From Roseospirillum parvum (GTDB lineage Bacteria; Pseudomonadota; Alphaproteobacteria; Rhodospirillales; Rhodospirillaceae): 64,000 bases of DNA. The stretch is taken from positions 1-64,000 of the forward strand of contig NZ_FNCV01000010.1 of the NCBI RefSeq assembly GCF_900100455.1. The letters are read 5' to 3'. The notes beneath the pieces were generated by a model that was not told the origin of the DNA, made no database searches, and worked only from the letters and a program-made list of their open reading frames with translations. Below, piece by piece: positions 1 through 11,525 of this stretch. Position 1 is the first letter of the stretch. The number at the start of each line of letters is the position of its first letter. Made by a program: the position numbers and the translations under genes.

Positions 1-86
1 TCGAAAAGTCGGCACAGAACTTCTTGGCCGCTGTCATGTTGGCTTCAACACGACTCTGGATGCGGGATTATGAGTCCAGAACCTAG
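1..86 (+). CDS. IS5-family transposase, C-terminal end (partial)
   Basis: An open frame enters from the window edge (first full codon at base 3) and stops at TAG 84-86. The 27 residues read EKSAQ, then NFLAAVMLASTRLWMRDY, then ESRT. This is the typical last helix of IS5-family DDE transposases (AQNFLAAVxLASTRLWxRxYE). Only the tail is in the window, so completeness of the element cannot be judged. The stop codon lies inside the palindromic element that follows, so the IS end is probably within it. An IS here makes the CRISPR-distal flank a rearranged region. Confidence 0.6.
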   Translation, partial: EKSAQNFLAAVMLASTRLWMRDYESRT

Positions 87-222
87 AGCAGATCGTGCGA
101 AATGTGAATCGCGGAGCGCTTCACATTTCGCACGATCTGCTCTCGATCTTAGATGTAGAGCCGATTTGAGCGAAAAATCGTTAACCACCAAGTGGTTCCG
201 ATTTTTCGCTCTCGGCTCTAGG
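82..222. repeat. 141-bp composite palindromic (MITE-like) element
   Basis: The outer ends are inverted copies, CCTAGAGC at 82-89 and GCTCTAGG at 215-222. Inside are two separate hairpins. The first has a 24-bp perfect stem (85-108 with 120-143). The second is an interrupted stem (156-164 with 212-220, 168-180 with 199-211, 183-188 with 192-197). There is no coding potential. The layout suggests a non-autonomous repeat or an IS terminus dispersed in the genome; family assignment would need a genome-wide search. Confidence 0.65.
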
Positions 223-722
223 CGGGGCAAACGTGATCCGCCGTGAGAGGCGAGACGCGCCGACATGGCGCCCTGGGGTGGTCTTGATCCACCGACAGCG
301 CGGATATACCCTGAAGGCGAAAGGCGGTGGTCGCGGACGGGCGCGCCAACCACCGCTGGCTTGCCAACCGCCCGATCAGGTTGGCGCTCACACCTCTTCA
401 GGTCAGCGGGAGAGCCGCGTTCCGCTTTGGGCGCGATTGACGGTTCATCCCCACCCGGGTGGGGAACACCGAGCGGCGCTCCATTGGCGGGGCAAGTGAA
501 CTGAGGGGGCTCGAAACAGACTGAGGGGGCCCGGCCCATCCGGCCCCCCTCAAGTAGTGTGATCGCCTTGGGAGGGTGATGGGCACCTTCGGCGATGTCA
601 CCAACCTTTACCCTACGCCCGTCGAGCCCACGATCAAGGCGCCCAGGAAAGGCCGCACCCCTCCCACCCGCCCCTCCATGGCGGATCGGCTGCTCCGGCG
701 ATCCAGCCCCCCTTCAATCCCC
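223..722. other. Non-coding flank distal to the CRISPR array
   Basis: No convincing gene is seen; the open frames here are short and unlike proteins. Visible items are one isolated CRISPR repeat (441-469) and a GC-rich hairpin (523-531 with 542-551, GAGGGGGCC paired with GGCCCCCCTC). The hairpin lies beyond the array end and could terminate array transcription or a rightward transcript, but it has no T-run. The rest looks like decayed sequence between an IS end and the array. Confidence 0.4.
441..469 (-). repeat. Isolated CRISPR repeat outside the array
   Basis: A 29-bp sequence is identical to the array repeat except for one base (position 15, G to C). That change makes its centre a perfect CCCCACCC/GGGTGGGG palindrome. 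It sits 253 bp beyond the leader-distal end of the array with no partner repeat at the 61-bp period. It is likely a relic of a longer ancestral array. Confidence 0.75.
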
Positions 723-1117
723 CGGCTCATCCCCGCGTGGACGGGGAACACAATCAAATCCGAGAGCTGCGCAAGCCCCGAGGCGGTTCATCCCCACGCG
801 GGTGGGGAACACGACAAGCCCATGCATCCCACCCTCATGCGCGACGGTTCATCCCCACGCGGGTGGGGAACACACAGACGCCCGGCGGGTTGTCCGGGTA
901 ATTCCCGGTTCATCCCCACGCGGGTGGGGAACACGTGCGCACGCTGTCCCGGCTGATATCATGCCCCGGTTCATCCCCACGCGGGTGGGGAACACGATGC
1001 CGCTGCCCGACCCGCTGGTGATCGACACGGTTCATCCCCACGCGGGTGGGGAACACCCGTGCACCCCCAGGCGCTGCTGGAAATCCAGCGGTTCATCCCC
1101 ACGCGGGTGGGGAACAC
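723..1117 (-). CRISPR. Type I-E CRISPR array, 7 repeats and 6 spacers
   Basis: Repeats of 29 bp lie at 723-751, 784-812, 845-873, 906-934, 967-995, 1028-1056 and 1089-1117. All six spacers are exactly 32 bp. Six repeats are identical; the one at 723-751 differs at five positions, as expected for the leader-distal terminal repeat. Read on the minus strand the repeat starts GTGTTCCCC and ends ATGAACCG, matching the E. coli type I-E orientation with an 8-nt 5' handle. Transcription therefore runs right to left, away from cas2. The stem is CCCCAC/GTGGGG. Confidence 0.97.
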
Positions 1118-1188
1118 TCTTTCCAGAGCGCCCTGATTTTAAACACGTTTCACAATGTCAAACAAGCCACCGAGCGTTCATGCCCTGT
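1118..1188 (-). promoter_or_regulatory. CRISPR leader and probable array promoter
   Basis: This is the 71 bp between the cas2 stop and the first repeat. It is more AT-rich than its surroundings. On the minus strand it carries a perfect TTGACA (1157-1162) and TAAAAT (1136-1141) 15 bp apart. The spacing is short for sigma-70, so the promoter call is tentative. The position next to cas2 and the leader-proximal repeat fits a type I-E leader. Confidence 0.55.
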
Positions 1189-1897
<709 letters not shown>

Positions 1898-1902
1898 CGG
1901 GG

Positions 1903-2651
1903 TTATGCCCCCGGCGGCGCCGGACGGACCAGCAGCAGCCCGAAGCCGAACGCCTTGGCCGGGCCGATCCCCTGGCGCAGGGCGGCGGCGAAGGCGGCCG
2001 GGTCGGTGATGGTCAGCAGGCCGTCGAAATCGAGGCTGGAGAGCACCGCCTGACCGCCCCCGCGCCGCCCCACCCGATGCCGCCGGTAGCCGTCCACGGT
2101 GACGCGCGGCGTGCCATCGGTGGCGCGGTCCAGGGCAAAGCCGCGGGACTCGGCGCGGGCGGTCAGCCAGTCCAGGCCCTGGGTGCGCTCGAGCCCGGCC
2201 CGGGCGTCGCGCCGCGCCGCGCCGCTGTCGAGCGGATACAGCCCCTCCATGACCACGTCGCGGCGCCGGCTGGCGCGGCTGCCGTCGCCCCGGCGGCGGG
2301 CCACCGTGGGGTTGGCGCGCAGCGAGAAGGCCAGCCGTTGGCCGACCCGCCAGGGCACGTCCAGCGGCTTGGGTTCATCGATGTGGAACAGGTCGCCGTG
2401 ATGGCTCGGCGGGCGGGCCGAGTAGGTGAGGAAGCGGCCCGGCTCGATCTCGCGCCACAGGAAATCGCGCCGGCGTTCGGGCGCGTCGGCGAACAGCGAC
2501 CACATCAGGCGATGCCCGGTGGCCAGCGGCATCGGCGCGTCGCGACCGCCGGGCAGCAGGATCGGGGCCAGGGCGGCGGCGGCGGCATCGCGCTTCAGGG
2601 TGACGCGGGTGAGCAGCCAGGGCCGGTCCGACTCCGAGATCGAACGATCCG

Positions 2652-2655
<4 letters not shown>
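1903..2655 (-). CDS. cas6e: Cas6e (CasE/Cse3), crRNA-processing endoribonuclease
   Basis: The protein has 250 residues, slightly longer than E. coli CasE. It cuts the pre-crRNA at the base of the repeat stem and stays bound to the 3' handle in Cascade. Features seen are a conserved ATGHRLMWSLFAD segment near residue 45, which carries the candidate catalytic His, then RRRDFLWRE, and a C-terminal glycine-rich GIGPAKAFGFGLL loop typical of RAMP folds. The ATG at 2655 overlaps the cas5e stop by 4 bp, implying translational coupling. The GC-palindromic repeat stem of the adjacent array is a suitable substrate. Confidence 0.95.
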
Positions 2656-5097
<2,442 letters not shown>

Positions 5098-5119
5098 GGG
5101 CGGAGTCTCCAATGGGGCC

Positions 5120-6811
5120 TCAGGTCTTGGCCGGGCGTCTCTTGGCGGAAGGGCGAGCCTTGGGCTTTTCGGGCGGCGGCAGGCCCAACGCCTCGACCAC
5201 CTTGCGGCCGTCCTTGAGCTCGGGGACGAAATGGCCGGTGAGCCAGGAGCGGGCCGAGACGACGCGGCGGAACTCGGCCAGTTCCAACCCCTCGACCGGC
5301 GCCAGTTCGTCGAACAGCGCGGCGGCGGCGGCGCGCAGGGCGCGCAGGAAGCCACGGCGCGGGACGAGATACGCCTCTTCCGTCTCGCGCCCCTGCCCGG
5401 CGGCGGCGGTCAGGGCCGCGAAGAAGGCCGACTCGGTGGCCCGCCAGAAGCGGGCCTCGAGATGTCCGAAGTCGCCCCGGGCATTCTTCTTGGGGTTGGG
5501 GAACAGGGCCTCCTTGATGGCATCAACGGTGGCCCGGGCAATGATCTGAGCCGCCGCGACCAGGGCGGCGGCGGTGCCGTGGAGGCGGTCGCGGGTGTCC
5601 TCGTCGGGGCTGAGCAGCAGGGGCATCTCGGCCTCCACCCAGCCCCGGGCCTTCATGTTGTCCATGTCATAGCCGAAGGCACGCAGGCGCACCCCGTCAT
5701 AGCCCCCCAGCCCGGCCAGCCGCGCCCGCGCCGCCGAGACACCGGCGGCGCACCGCCGGGTGGCCTCCCCGGACTCCCCGGACTCCAGGGTCAGGGCCAG
5801 CCAGTCGCGGTAGCCGATGCCCGAGGGCCCGCCGTGCACCGGCAGCCAGTCGGCGCCCGGCTTGGGACGGTAGTAGGGGCTCAAGGGGTGCCGGAAGCCG
5901 CCCTCGCCGTACTGGAAGCCGTAGGGGCGGGTGACGTAACCGGCGACCATCACCGGATCGGCCTCGCCGGTCAGGTCGCACGCCTCGCCCGGCTCGGCGG
6001 CGCGGAAGGCCAGACGGATGCGGCGCGGCATGGCGAACCAGACGTGGCGCGGATCGACCTCGGCCTGGGTGGTGCGCCGTCCCTGCTTGCCGGAAACCCG
6101 GGTCGGGCCGAGCCAGGGGAAGATGGCGGCGGGGTCGGCCGGCGCGCCGGAAGGTCGCCGTTCCTCGCAGTCCGGGCGGCTTTCCGCGTTGAGCCAGATC
6201 AGGTGCCACAGGGTGGCGCTGCCCGGGGGATCGGCTGGCGGCAGGACCACGGTGGTCAGGGGACCGCCGCCGCGCAGCGAGGTCATGTGGCCGGCGCCAC
6301 CGCCCGGGGCATAGGTCTGAAGGGTCAACAGGGCCCAGGCGGCGGCGGGGCGCGACAGCCGGGCAACCCGGTCGCGGTGCACGAACAGATCGGTGTTGCG
6401 GCTGCGGGTCTGCTGGCCGGGGGCGTCGATGAGCAGGGCCTCGACGCCGGTTTCGTCGCCCGACAGCGCCGCCTCGTCCTGCAGGAAGCGGGGTCCCGCG
6501 CCGTCCAGCACCAAGGCCCGGGCGTGGGCCGAAAAGGCGGCGCGCAAGGTTTCCGGCGAAGGCGGCGATTGCCATCCCTCGTCCCAAGCCTCGCCGTCGG
6601 CCGGCGGGCAGGCGGTGGAGACCAGACCGATCAGGAACTCGAGCAGGGCGCCGTTGAAATCGGGGCGCGGCGCGGCCAGGGCGACCACCGGCGCATGGGC
6701 GCCGCCGGTGAAGTCGGTCAACTGGTCGGGCCGGATGCGATCCACCCGCCCATCGGCCCGGCGCACCGGCAACCAGGGGTGGTCGAGGAGGGAAAAAGAG
6801 CCGGTGGCCAT
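5120..6811 (-). CDS. cas8e: Cas8e (CasA/Cse1), Cascade large subunit
   Basis: The protein has 563 residues, about 60 more than E. coli CasA. It recognises the PAM and recruits Cas3. Recognisable blocks are FSLLDHPWLPVRRADGRV at the N-terminus, YAPGGGAGHMTSLRGGGPLT, WFAMPRRIRLAF and GFQYGEGGFRHPLSPYY, followed by an alpha-helical C-terminal bundle. A Lys/Arg/Pro-rich tail (residues about 545-563) ends the protein. A 93-bp gap with a perfect 14-bp palindrome separates it from cas3, so it may also start a second transcript. Confidence 0.95.
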   Translation of the reverse strand: MATGSFSLLDHPWLPVRRADGRVDRIRPDQLTDFTGGAHAPVVALAAPRPDFNGALLEFLIGLVSTACPPADGEAWDEGWQSPPSPETLRAAFSAHARALVLDGAGPRFLQDEAALSGDETGVEALLIDAPGQQTRSRNTDLFVHRDRVARLSRPAAAWALLTLQTYAPGGGAGHMTSLRGGGPLTTVVLPPADPPGSATLWHLIWLNAESRPDCEERRPSGAPADPAAIFPWLGPTRVSGKQGRRTTQAEVDPRHVWFAMPRRIRLAFRAAEPGEACDLTGEADPVMVAGYVTRPYGFQYGEGGFRHPLSPYYRPKPGADWLPVHGGPSGIGYRDWLALTLESGESGEATRRCAAGVSAARARLAGLGGYDGVRLRAFGYDMDNMKARGWVEAEMPLLLSPDEDTRDRLHGTAAALVAAAQIIARATVDAIKEALFPNPKKNARGDFGHLEARFWRATESAFFAALTAAAGQGRETEEAYLVPRRGFLRALRAAAAALFDELAPVEGLELAEFRRVVSARSWLTGHFVPELKDGRKVVEALGLPPPEKPKARPSAKRRPAKT

Positions 6812-6904
6812 GCGGGCTTACCTTTCACAGCGGGCATCAGTTCATTCAATGCGCGCATTGCATGTTGGACGCGCGGGGAGAGTTTTTAAGAGGCCGCCGA
6901 AAGT
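6812..6904 (-). promoter_or_regulatory. cas3-cas8e gap with palindromic candidate operator
   Basis: This 93-bp space is the largest gap inside the cas operon, whose other genes overlap or nearly touch. It holds the perfect palindrome CAATGCGCGCATTG at 6847-6860, about 35 bp upstream of the cas8e ATG. In E. coli the Cascade genes have their own promoter at this position. No clear -35/-10 pair is seen, so a binding site is inference. Confidence 0.4.
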
Positions 6905-9676
6905 CTAGGAGTGTCCCGGGGGCAACCCACAGCCACCTTGAGGCGCGGGCTGTTCGTCGCCCGCCAGGCCCAGCCCCCGGCGGGCGCAATAGGTCAGGGC
7001 GCGCGGGCGGCCCTCGGGGTCGCGGGCCAGGCCCCGCCATGTGCCGTCGGCCCCGGGCTCCAGCGCCACCAGGGGCAGGTCGCGCTCCCAGCGCCCCCAG
7101 TCGGCCCGCGCCGCCGCCGCCGCCCGGGCCAGCTCCGGGTCGGGCTCTTCCCAGGCGACCGGGGCCAGCCACCGGGCCGACCAGGAAAGCTGCGACAGGC
7201 GCCAGGCCAGGGCCGGCGGCTGGTCGGGGCCGGGATCGATCCACGGGCGCAAGGTGGCGCCCTGCCGGCGGCCCAGGCGCAGCACCACCGGGTCGTCGCC
7301 GTCGCGGGTCTTCAGACGGTGGTCGGGCGCCCACAGCGGGGCGTGGGCGTAGCCCGCCGACAGGGCCAGCACGGTGGCCCGGGCCTTCGAGCCGCCGGCC
7401 AATGCCGCCCCGTCGGCGACGCGGCTGGCCGCCGTCAGGGCGGGCGGCTCGGTCGCCGCCGGCCCATAGACCGCCTCGATCAGCTCCCGGGCCCGGGCCG
7501 GCAGGTCGAAGGCGCCCAGCCGCTGGATCAGCCGCGCCGTCCGCCACAGCACCCCGGCATGGCGATAGACGGCGGCGGTGCCCGGCAGCTCGGCGCGCAG
7601 CCAGTCGGCCGGCGGGTCCTCGGCGGCCGGCGGGGCGACGACCAGCAGTTCGGGCGTGCCCAGGCGGTCCGGACGCGGGTGGCGCCACAGCCGGCCGGCC
7701 CGCTGGATGAGCAGGTCGATCGGCGCCAGATCGGTGACCAGGGCATCGAAATCCACGTCCAGCGACTGTTCCACCACCTGGGTCGCCACCAGGATGCGGC
7801 CCGCCCGCGCCTCGGGCTGGCTGTCGCGGCCGAAGCGGCGCATCACCTCGGCCTCGATGGCCAGCCGGTCGCCCAGGGCGAAGCGGGCGTGGAACAACAG
7901 CGGGGCGAGCCCCCGCGCCGCCAAGGCGTCGTGGGTGGCGATGGCGTCGTCCACCGTGTTGCGCAGCACCAGCACGGCGCCGCCGGCCCGCGCCGCCGCC
8001 TCGGCCGCGTCCAGCCCGGCGGCCACCGTCGGCAGGCAGCGCACCGGCAGGCGGCGGGCCTGCCGCGTCCAGGCGTCCACCGGCTCGGTCCGGGCGATCC
8101 CGGCGCCGTGCAGGGTCGCCGCCGGATAGGGCGCGGTGGCGGTCTGGCCGGCCGCCTCCAAGCCCCCGGCCCCGCGCGCGAAGGCCGCCGTCAGCCGGGC
8201 CCGCTGGGTCGCCGGCAGGGTCGCCGAGAGCAGCAGGGTATGGCCGCCCAGGGCGGCGTGGGCCTCGATCAGGGCGGCGATCTCCTCGCCCACGTAGGCG
8301 TCGTAGGCGTGGACCTCGTCGAGGATCAGCACCTTGCCCAGCAGGCCGAAGCGGCGCAGCCCGGTATGGCGGGCCGGCAGCACCGACAACAGCGCCTGAT
8401 CGACCGTGCCCGCCCCCACGTCGGCCAGGAAGGCCAGCCGCCGGTCGTCGGCGATCCAGGCGGCGCACTGCGCCCCGGCCGGCTCGTCGGCGGGGGTTTG
8501 CGGCACGCCGCCGCCATAGGCCCCCTCGCCCGGCGCGGCGGGCAACCGGGCCGCCCGGAAGCCCGGGTGCAGCCCCCGGTCGCCGTGGGCCAGGGCCAGG
8601 GAGGGTGCCGCCGAGGCAGCGAACAGGCGGCGGTAGAGGGCGCCCAGGCGGTCGAACATGGCGTTGGCGGTGGCCTGGGTGGGCAGGGCCAGATAAAGGC
8701 CGCCGGCCCGGCCCGCCGCCATCAGCCGGTGGGCCAGCAGCAGGGCGGCCTCGGTCTTGCCGCTGCCGGTCAGGTCCTCGAGCAGGGCCAGCACCGGGCC
8801 ATGCGCCGGCAGGGCGACGGTGGCCGCCCACTGTTGCAGCGGAGTGGGCGTCAGGTCGGCACCGCCGGTCAACCCGGCCAGCCCCCGCGCCGGGGCCGCC
8901 GGGGCCGGCACCACCCCGGCCTCGGCCACCGCCGTCGCCGCCGCCGGCCGGGCCACTTGGTGCCAATAGGCCGCCGGATCGTCCGGCGCGGCGGCGTAGG
9001 GAAACCAGCCCTGGGCCGAGCCGATCCAGTCGGCGGTGGCGATCAGACCGGCGACCGCCAGCGCCGCCCGCTTGGCCGCCGCCTCCTTGAGGGGGGGCGG
9101 CTCGGCCGGGGCCAGGGTCGCCACTACCCAGCCGGCAAAGGCGTTGGCGGCCGCGCGGCTGGGCGGCGGAAACAGCCGCCTGGCGAGGTCCCGGGTGGTG
9201 CCGGGATCGTCGCGCGGCGGCCGCCCGTGGTGGCCGAAGGCCGCCGGCAGCAACTGGTTCAGGCCCCGGCGCGGACCCAGCCGTTGGGCCACCTCGGGCG
9301 GGCACAAATGGGCGAACCACAGCCAGCCGGCGGTGTCGTGCCCGGGATCGGCGAGCACCGCATGCCCGCCCAGCACGGCGGGCAGATGCGCCGGCACCTT
9401 GGCCTGGAAGGGCAGCGCGAACTTGCCCATGTCGTGCAGCGCCGCCAGGGTGACGAGCAGCGGCGTGCAGACCGTCTCCGGCAGGGCCAGCGCCTCGGCC
9501 AGGGCGCGGCGGCGCAGCGGGTCGGCGGCCAGCAGACGCTCGGCCACCGCCGCCACGTCCAGGGCATGGCAGACCAGGGGATGGGTCGGCAGGTGGAGCG
9601 GTGCGTCCCGCGACGGGTGGGCCTTGCCCCAGAACGCCAGGAACGGTTGCCGCATGGCCTCGGCCCCTCCGCTCAA
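6905..9676 (-). CDS. cas3: Cas3 nuclease-helicase (type I-E)
   Basis: The protein has 923 residues with an N-terminal HD nuclease and an SF2 helicase. HD motifs are HPLVCHALDVAAVA and LAALHDMGKFALPFQ near residues 33-90. Helicase motifs in order are EDLTGSGKTEAALLLAHRL (Walker A), LALPTQATANAMFDR (Ia), ILDEVHAYD (II), LLLSATLP (III), QVVEQSLDVDFD (V) and QRAGRLWRH (VI). All key residues look present, so interference should work. The ATG at 9676 follows the preceding ORF stop by 5 bp; an internal ATG at 9655 (MRQPFLAFWGKA) is closer to the usual Cas3 start. Cas3 is recruited to the R-loop by Cas8e and degrades the target strand. Confidence 0.97.
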   Translation of the reverse strand: MSGGAEAMRQPFLAFWGKAHPSRDAPLHLPTHPLVCHALDVAAVAERLLAADPLRRRALAEALALPETVCTPLLVTLAALHDMGKFALPFQAKVPAHLPAVLGGHAVLADPGHDTAGWLWFAHLCPPEVAQRLGPRRGLNQLLPAAFGHHGRPPRDDPGTTRDLARRLFPPPSRAAANAFAGWVVATLAPAEPPPLKEAAAKRAALAVAGLIATADWIGSAQGWFPYAAAPDDPAAYWHQVARPAAATAVAEAGVVPAPAAPARGLAGLTGGADLTPTPLQQWAATVALPAHGPVLALLEDLTGSGKTEAALLLAHRLMAAGRAGGLYLALPTQATANAMFDRLGALYRRLFAASAAPSLALAHGDRGLHPGFRAARLPAAPGEGAYGGGVPQTPADEPAGAQCAAWIADDRRLAFLADVGAGTVDQALLSVLPARHTGLRRFGLLGKVLILDEVHAYDAYVGEEIAALIEAHAALGGHTLLLSATLPATQRARLTAAFARGAGGLEAAGQTATAPYPAATLHGAGIARTEPVDAWTRQARRLPVRCLPTVAAGLDAAEAAARAGGAVLVLRNTVDDAIATHDALAARGLAPLLFHARFALGDRLAIEAEVMRRFGRDSQPEARAGRILVATQVVEQSLDVDFDALVTDLAPIDLLIQRAGRLWRHPRPDRLGTPELLVVAPPAAEDPPADWLRAELPGTAAVYRHAGVLWRTARLIQRLGAFDLPARARELIEAVYGPAATEPPALTAASRVADGAALAGGSKARATVLALSAGYAHAPLWAPDHRLKTRDGDDPVVLRLGRRQGATLRPWIDPGPDQPPALAWRLSQLSWSARWLAPVAWEEPDPELARAAAAARADWGRWERDLPLVALEPGADGTWRGLARDPEGRPRALTYCARRGLGLAGDEQPAPQGGCGLPPGHS

Positions 9677-9681
9677 TGGGC

Positions 9682-9942
9682 TCAGCCCCGGTGGTCCGAG
9701 GCGGCTTCGGCGGAGACTTCGGCGGAGACCTCGGCGGCAACCTCGGCGCTGGCCAGGGCGTTCTGGACCGCCGCCACCTGGCGCAGCGCGGCCCGATCCT
9801 GGCGGGCCCGGGCTTCCATCCCCAGGTCGGCCAGTTCGTAGTGGAAGGCCGCAAGGCGTGCCTTCAGGCGATCGGCCAGCGGTCCGGGCGGCTGGCCGGG
9901 ACGCTGGGGGTGACGGTGCGGGTGAAGCGATGACACGGACAT
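9682..9942 (-). CDS. Small unknown protein upstream of cas3
   Basis: An 86-residue ORF ends 5 bp before the cas3 start, so it is probably co-translated with cas3. I do not recognise a family. A basic, Pro/His-rich start (MSVSSLHPHRHPQRPGQP) is followed by a predicted helix (ADRLKARLAAFHYELADLGM, then EARARQDRAALRQVAAVQNA). It ends in a repeat-derived EVAAEVSAEVSAEA tail encoded by 12-bp units (9705-9752). The amphipathic helical middle suggests a real small protein. It could be a Cas3 partner, a leader peptide, or an ORF kept open by chance in high-GC DNA. Confidence 0.5.
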   Translation of the reverse strand: MSVSSLHPHRHPQRPGQPPGPLADRLKARLAAFHYELADLGMEARARQDRAALRQVAAVQNALASAEVAAEVSAEVSAEAASDHRG

Positions 9943-10020
9943 GGCGGACTCCCTCTCGGCCTTATTCTCGGCAACGGCCCCGACATCCCGCAGCCTGACT
10001 CACCGCCCTGCCAGTTTCGG

Positions 10021-10410
10021 TCACCCTTGGGGGAGAAACGCGATCTCCACGGGTCGGTCCGCCATGCCCAAGCGCGGCGCCACCGGAATGGCCGAGAAGA
10101 AGGCCGCGACATCGGCCATGCCGCGCGCCCGGGGATGCTCGCACAGCAGCGGCCCGGGCCACAACCAGACGCCGCGACGGTCGAACAGGATCACGCTTTG
10201 CAGGAAGGGGCGATGCGTGCCATTCTCGGTCACCCACGCGCCGCGCAAGGCGCCGTCCCAGGGCGCCAGGATGAGCAGCCCATCGGGCCGCCGCACGGCC
10301 AGCGTCCCATCGGGCAGCAGGCGGGCTTCGGGCGGGCGGGCCTCGGGCGGGCGGGCGGACGGGTGGTCGGGCGGGCGGTCGGTCGGGTGGTCGGGCGGTC
10401 GGGCGGCCAT
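10021..10410 (-). CDS. Unknown protein, first ORF of the cas operon
   Basis: The ORF has 129 residues. The first 30 are a low-complexity Arg/Pro stretch (HPTDRPPDHPSARPPEARPP) from GC-rich repeats. The remainder looks like a folded beta-rich domain: LLPDGTLAVRRPDGLLILAP, WDGALRGAWVTENGTHRPFL, then SVILFDRRGVWLWPGPLL. No family is recognised. It lies between the divergent WYL regulator and cas3, in the same direction as all cas genes, and 78 bp before the small ORF. The true start may be internal, past the repeats. It could be a CRISPR accessory or anti-invader protein; this is position-based inference only. Confidence 0.55.
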   Translation of the reverse strand: MAARPPDHPTDRPPDHPSARPPEARPPEARLLPDGTLAVRRPDGLLILAPWDGALRGAWVTENGTHRPFLQSVILFDRRGVWLWPGPLLCEHPRARGMADVAAFFSAIPVAPRLGMADRPVEIAFLPQG

Positions 10411-10532
10411 GGCGACCCCTTGGATGGTGGATGGGGAGGTGGTCTCCCGCGCGTTCCATCATACTCGGTCGTGGGGGAGTCAGAAGCGGTCACCCATGTT
10501 CCACCTCCGTTCCCTCTTCCCGGAGTCCCGGC
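10411..10532 (-). promoter_or_regulatory. Divergent promoter region, cas operon and WYL regulator
   Basis: The 122-bp region lies between the first cas-operon ORF and the WYL regulator. On the minus strand a TATGAT sits at 10458-10463 with a weak TTCTGA-like -35 at 16 bp, about 48 bp before the ORF start. For the plus-strand gene no clear promoter is seen. A regulator adjacent to and divergent from its target operon commonly binds such a spacer, so the WYL protein may control the cas operon here. Confidence 0.4.
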
Positions 10533-11519
10533 ATGCGTCACGAGAAAGGCGAGAACCTGCTCCATCTGGCCCTGGAGATGCAGGCGGCGCGCCACGGCCT
10601 GTCGCTGGCCGACATCGAACGGCGCTTCGGGGTCGGCCGGCGCACCGCCATGCGCATGCGCGACGCCGTGCTGCGCCTCTTCCCCCAGGCCGAGGAGGTC
10701 CCCCAGGGCGACCGGGTGCGCCGCTGGCGGCTGCCCTCGGGCACCCTGGACCGGCTGCTGGCGGTACCGGCCGACGAACTGGCGACGCTGGAGTCCGCCA
10801 TCAAGCTGATGGAGGACCACAACCGGCCGCTGGAGGCGGCCACCCTGGCCGGTCTGGCGGCCAAGCTGAAGGCGGTGATGCCGGCCGCCCATCTGCGCCG
10901 CGTCGAGCCCGATCTGGAGGCCCTGCTGGAGGCCGAGGGGCTGGCCTGCCGCCCGGGGCCGCGCCCGCGCCTCGACCCTCAGGTCATCGACACCCTGCGC
11001 CAGGCCCTGAAGGCGGGCCGCGCGGTGCGTCTGACCTACGGCTCGCGCCGCGCCCCCGAGCCGACGACGCGGGTGGTCCATCCCTACGGCTTCCTGCACG
11101 GCCACCGCCACTATCTGGTCGGCCGGCAGAGCGCGCCGGCGCGGCCCGAGGTGCGGCTGTACAGCTTCCCGCGCATCACCGCCGCCGAGGCCCTGGACCT
11201 GCCCCTGGAACGCGACCCCGACTTCGATCTGGCGGCCTTCGCCCGGCGCGCCTTCGGGGTCTTTCAGGAGGCGCCGCAACAGGTGGTCTGGCGCTTCGCC
11301 CCGTCGGCCGCCGAGGAGGCCCGAAGCTTCCTCTTCCACCCCGACCAGACCCTGGAAGCGCAGCCCGACGGCGGGCTTGTGGTGCGCTTCACCGCCGGCG
11401 GCCTGCTCGAAATGGCGTGGTACCTTTATACCTGGGGCGAGGCGGTGGAGGTCCTTGAGCCGCCCGAGCTGGCCGCCCTGGTCCACCCCCACCGCCGGGC
11501 CTGGGGCGCCGTTCCATAG
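10533..11519 (+). CDS. WYL-domain transcriptional regulator
   Basis: The protein has 328 residues from the ATG at 10533; an upstream in-frame ATG gives a non-protein-like extension. The N-terminal HTH spans about residues 1-60 (HGLSLADIERRFGVGRRTAM, then RMRDAVLRLFPQ). A helical linker follows, then a WYL domain with VRLTYGSRRAPE and VHPYGFLHGHRHYLVGRQ; the signature WYL is HYL here. A WCX-type C-terminus completes the typical layout. WYL domains bind nucleic acids or nucleotides, and such regulators often sit beside CRISPR-Cas and other defence loci. Its divergent position suggests that it regulates the cas operon, by repression or activation. Confidence 0.85.
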   Translation: MRHEKGENLLHLALEMQAARHGLSLADIERRFGVGRRTAMRMRDAVLRLFPQAEEVPQGDRVRRWRLPSGTLDRLLAVPADELATLESAIKLMEDHNRPLEAATLAGLAAKLKAVMPAAHLRRVEPDLEALLEAEGLACRPGPRPRLDPQVIDTLRQALKAGRAVRLTYGSRRAPEPTTRVVHPYGFLHGHRHYLVGRQSAPARPEVRLYSFPRITAAEALDLPLERDPDFDLAAFARRAFGVFQEAPQQVVWRFAPSAAEEARSFLFHPDQTLEAQPDGGLVVRFTAGGLLEMAWYLYTWGEAVEVLEPPELAALVHPHRRAWGAVP

Positions 11520-11525
11520 CCGGTC

